A stretch of DNA of 6,000 nt, taken from NCBI GenBank assembly GCA_003445095.1, contig DLVS01000386.1:1-6000 (forward strand), read 5' to 3'. The notes under the pieces are model-generated. The model worked only from the letters and a program-made list of their open reading frames with translations. It searched no databases and was not told the origin of the DNA. Below, in pieces: positions 5,855 to 6,000 of this stretch. The DNA comes from Verrucomicrobiales bacterium (GTDB taxonomy: Bacteria > Verrucomicrobiota > Verrucomicrobiia > Limisphaerales > UBA9464). Made by a program: the position numbers and the translations under genes. How positions within the stretch are numbered: position 1 is the stretch's first letter; every line of letters begins with the position of its first letter.

Positions 5855-5929
5855 GGCGGGGTCGCCAAGTGGTAAGGCAGAGCTCTGCAAAAGCTCCATT
5901 CGTCGGTTCGATTCCGACCCTCGCCTCCA
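5855..5929 (+). tRNA. tRNA-Cys (anticodon GCA)
   Basis: The sequence folds into a complete cloverleaf. The acceptor stem GGCGGGG (5855-5861) pairs with CCTCGCC (5919-5925) with one G-T pair. The D arm is GCC/GGC. The anticodon stem GAGCT/AGCTC encloses the loop CTGCAAA, with anticodon GCA at 5887-5889. The five-base variable loop is CATTC, and the T arm GTCGG/CCGAC encloses TTCGATT. The discriminator base is T (5926), the known identity base for cysteine, and the CCA end is encoded at 5927-5929. It decodes UGC and UGU. The gene appears intact and stands alone here. Confidence 0.97.
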
Positions 5930-5955
5930 ACGACTTACGTAGATGTCGCGTCTTG

Positions 5956-5988
5956 AGGCGTTGGTTGACAACCGACCCTCGCCTTTTT
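5956..5988 (+). terminator. Likely intrinsic terminator of tRNA-Cys
   Basis: AGGCG (5956-5960) pairs with CGCCT (5980-5984). Inside it TTGGTT (5961-5966) pairs with AACCGA (5970-5975) around a GAC loop, leaving CCCT as a bulge. A run of five T (5984-5988) follows at once. The 3' arm of the hairpin is the duplicated tRNA end. Confidence 0.6.
5959..5984 (+). repeat. Partial duplicate of the tRNA-Cys 3' end
   Basis: These 26 bases align without gaps to 5901-5926 of the tRNA (T arm and 3' acceptor strand) at 20 positions, at an offset of 58 bp. The last 13, CCGACCCTCGCCT, are identical (5914-5926 and 5972-5984). Direct repeats of a tRNA 3' end are typical of attachment sites left by tRNA-targeting integrases. 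With only 71 bases of window left, no element or integrase can be seen. Confidence 0.6.
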
Positions 5989-6000
5989 CGACCACCCCTT

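Noticed and set aside
5687..5995. Minus-strand open frame of 102 codons
   Set aside because: It runs antisense through the intact tRNA-Cys gene and its terminator, a common artefact.

Overview
The window is GC-rich bacterial DNA with six protein-coding genes (one cut by the left edge), one tRNA gene and a notable pair of intergenic repeats. A Verrucomicrobiota-like host is the best guess. This is an inference from the H-X9-DG type of pseudopilin, the S41 protease and a LolCD pair with a single permease; no marker gene is present to prove it.

Layout. 1-241 (minus) is the N-terminal part of an S41 carboxy-terminal processing protease. A divergent 341-bp gap follows and is largely filled by repeat copy A (335-540). 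583-1710 (plus) is alanine dehydrogenase. A second gap (1711-2037) holds repeat copy B (1749-1938) and then an AT-rich stretch that probably carries the promoter of the next gene. 2038-2892 encodes a type II pseudopilin-like protein with an uncertain, non-ATG start. 2990-3574 encodes a metallo-beta-lactamase-fold-like protein whose metal-binding motif looks degraded. 3609-4898 and 4891-5583 overlap by 8 bp and encode a LolC/E-type permease and its LolD ATPase. The 271 bp after lolD contain hairpins but no convincing gene. They end in a promoter-like pair and a tRNA-Cys(GCA) gene at 5855-5929. Just downstream, a partial copy of the tRNA 3' end is built into an intrinsic terminator.

How the genes relate. 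LolC/LolD form an obvious functional unit that moves lipoproteins or other substrates out of the inner membrane. The S41 protease and the pseudopilin are also envelope proteins, while alanine dehydrogenase is cytosolic nitrogen/carbon metabolism. Apart from lolCD no shared pathway is evident. The plus-strand genes from 2038 to 5583 could be co-transcribed, since the gaps are 97 bp, 34 bp and an overlap.

The most interesting signal is the repeat pair. Two ~190-206 bp elements with imperfect terminal inverted repeats (GGTAGGG...CCCTACC) and complementary inner blocks each sit directly upstream of a plus-strand gene. They look like a MITE-like or structured-RNA family dispersed in this genome. 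No clearly new multi-gene system is visible.
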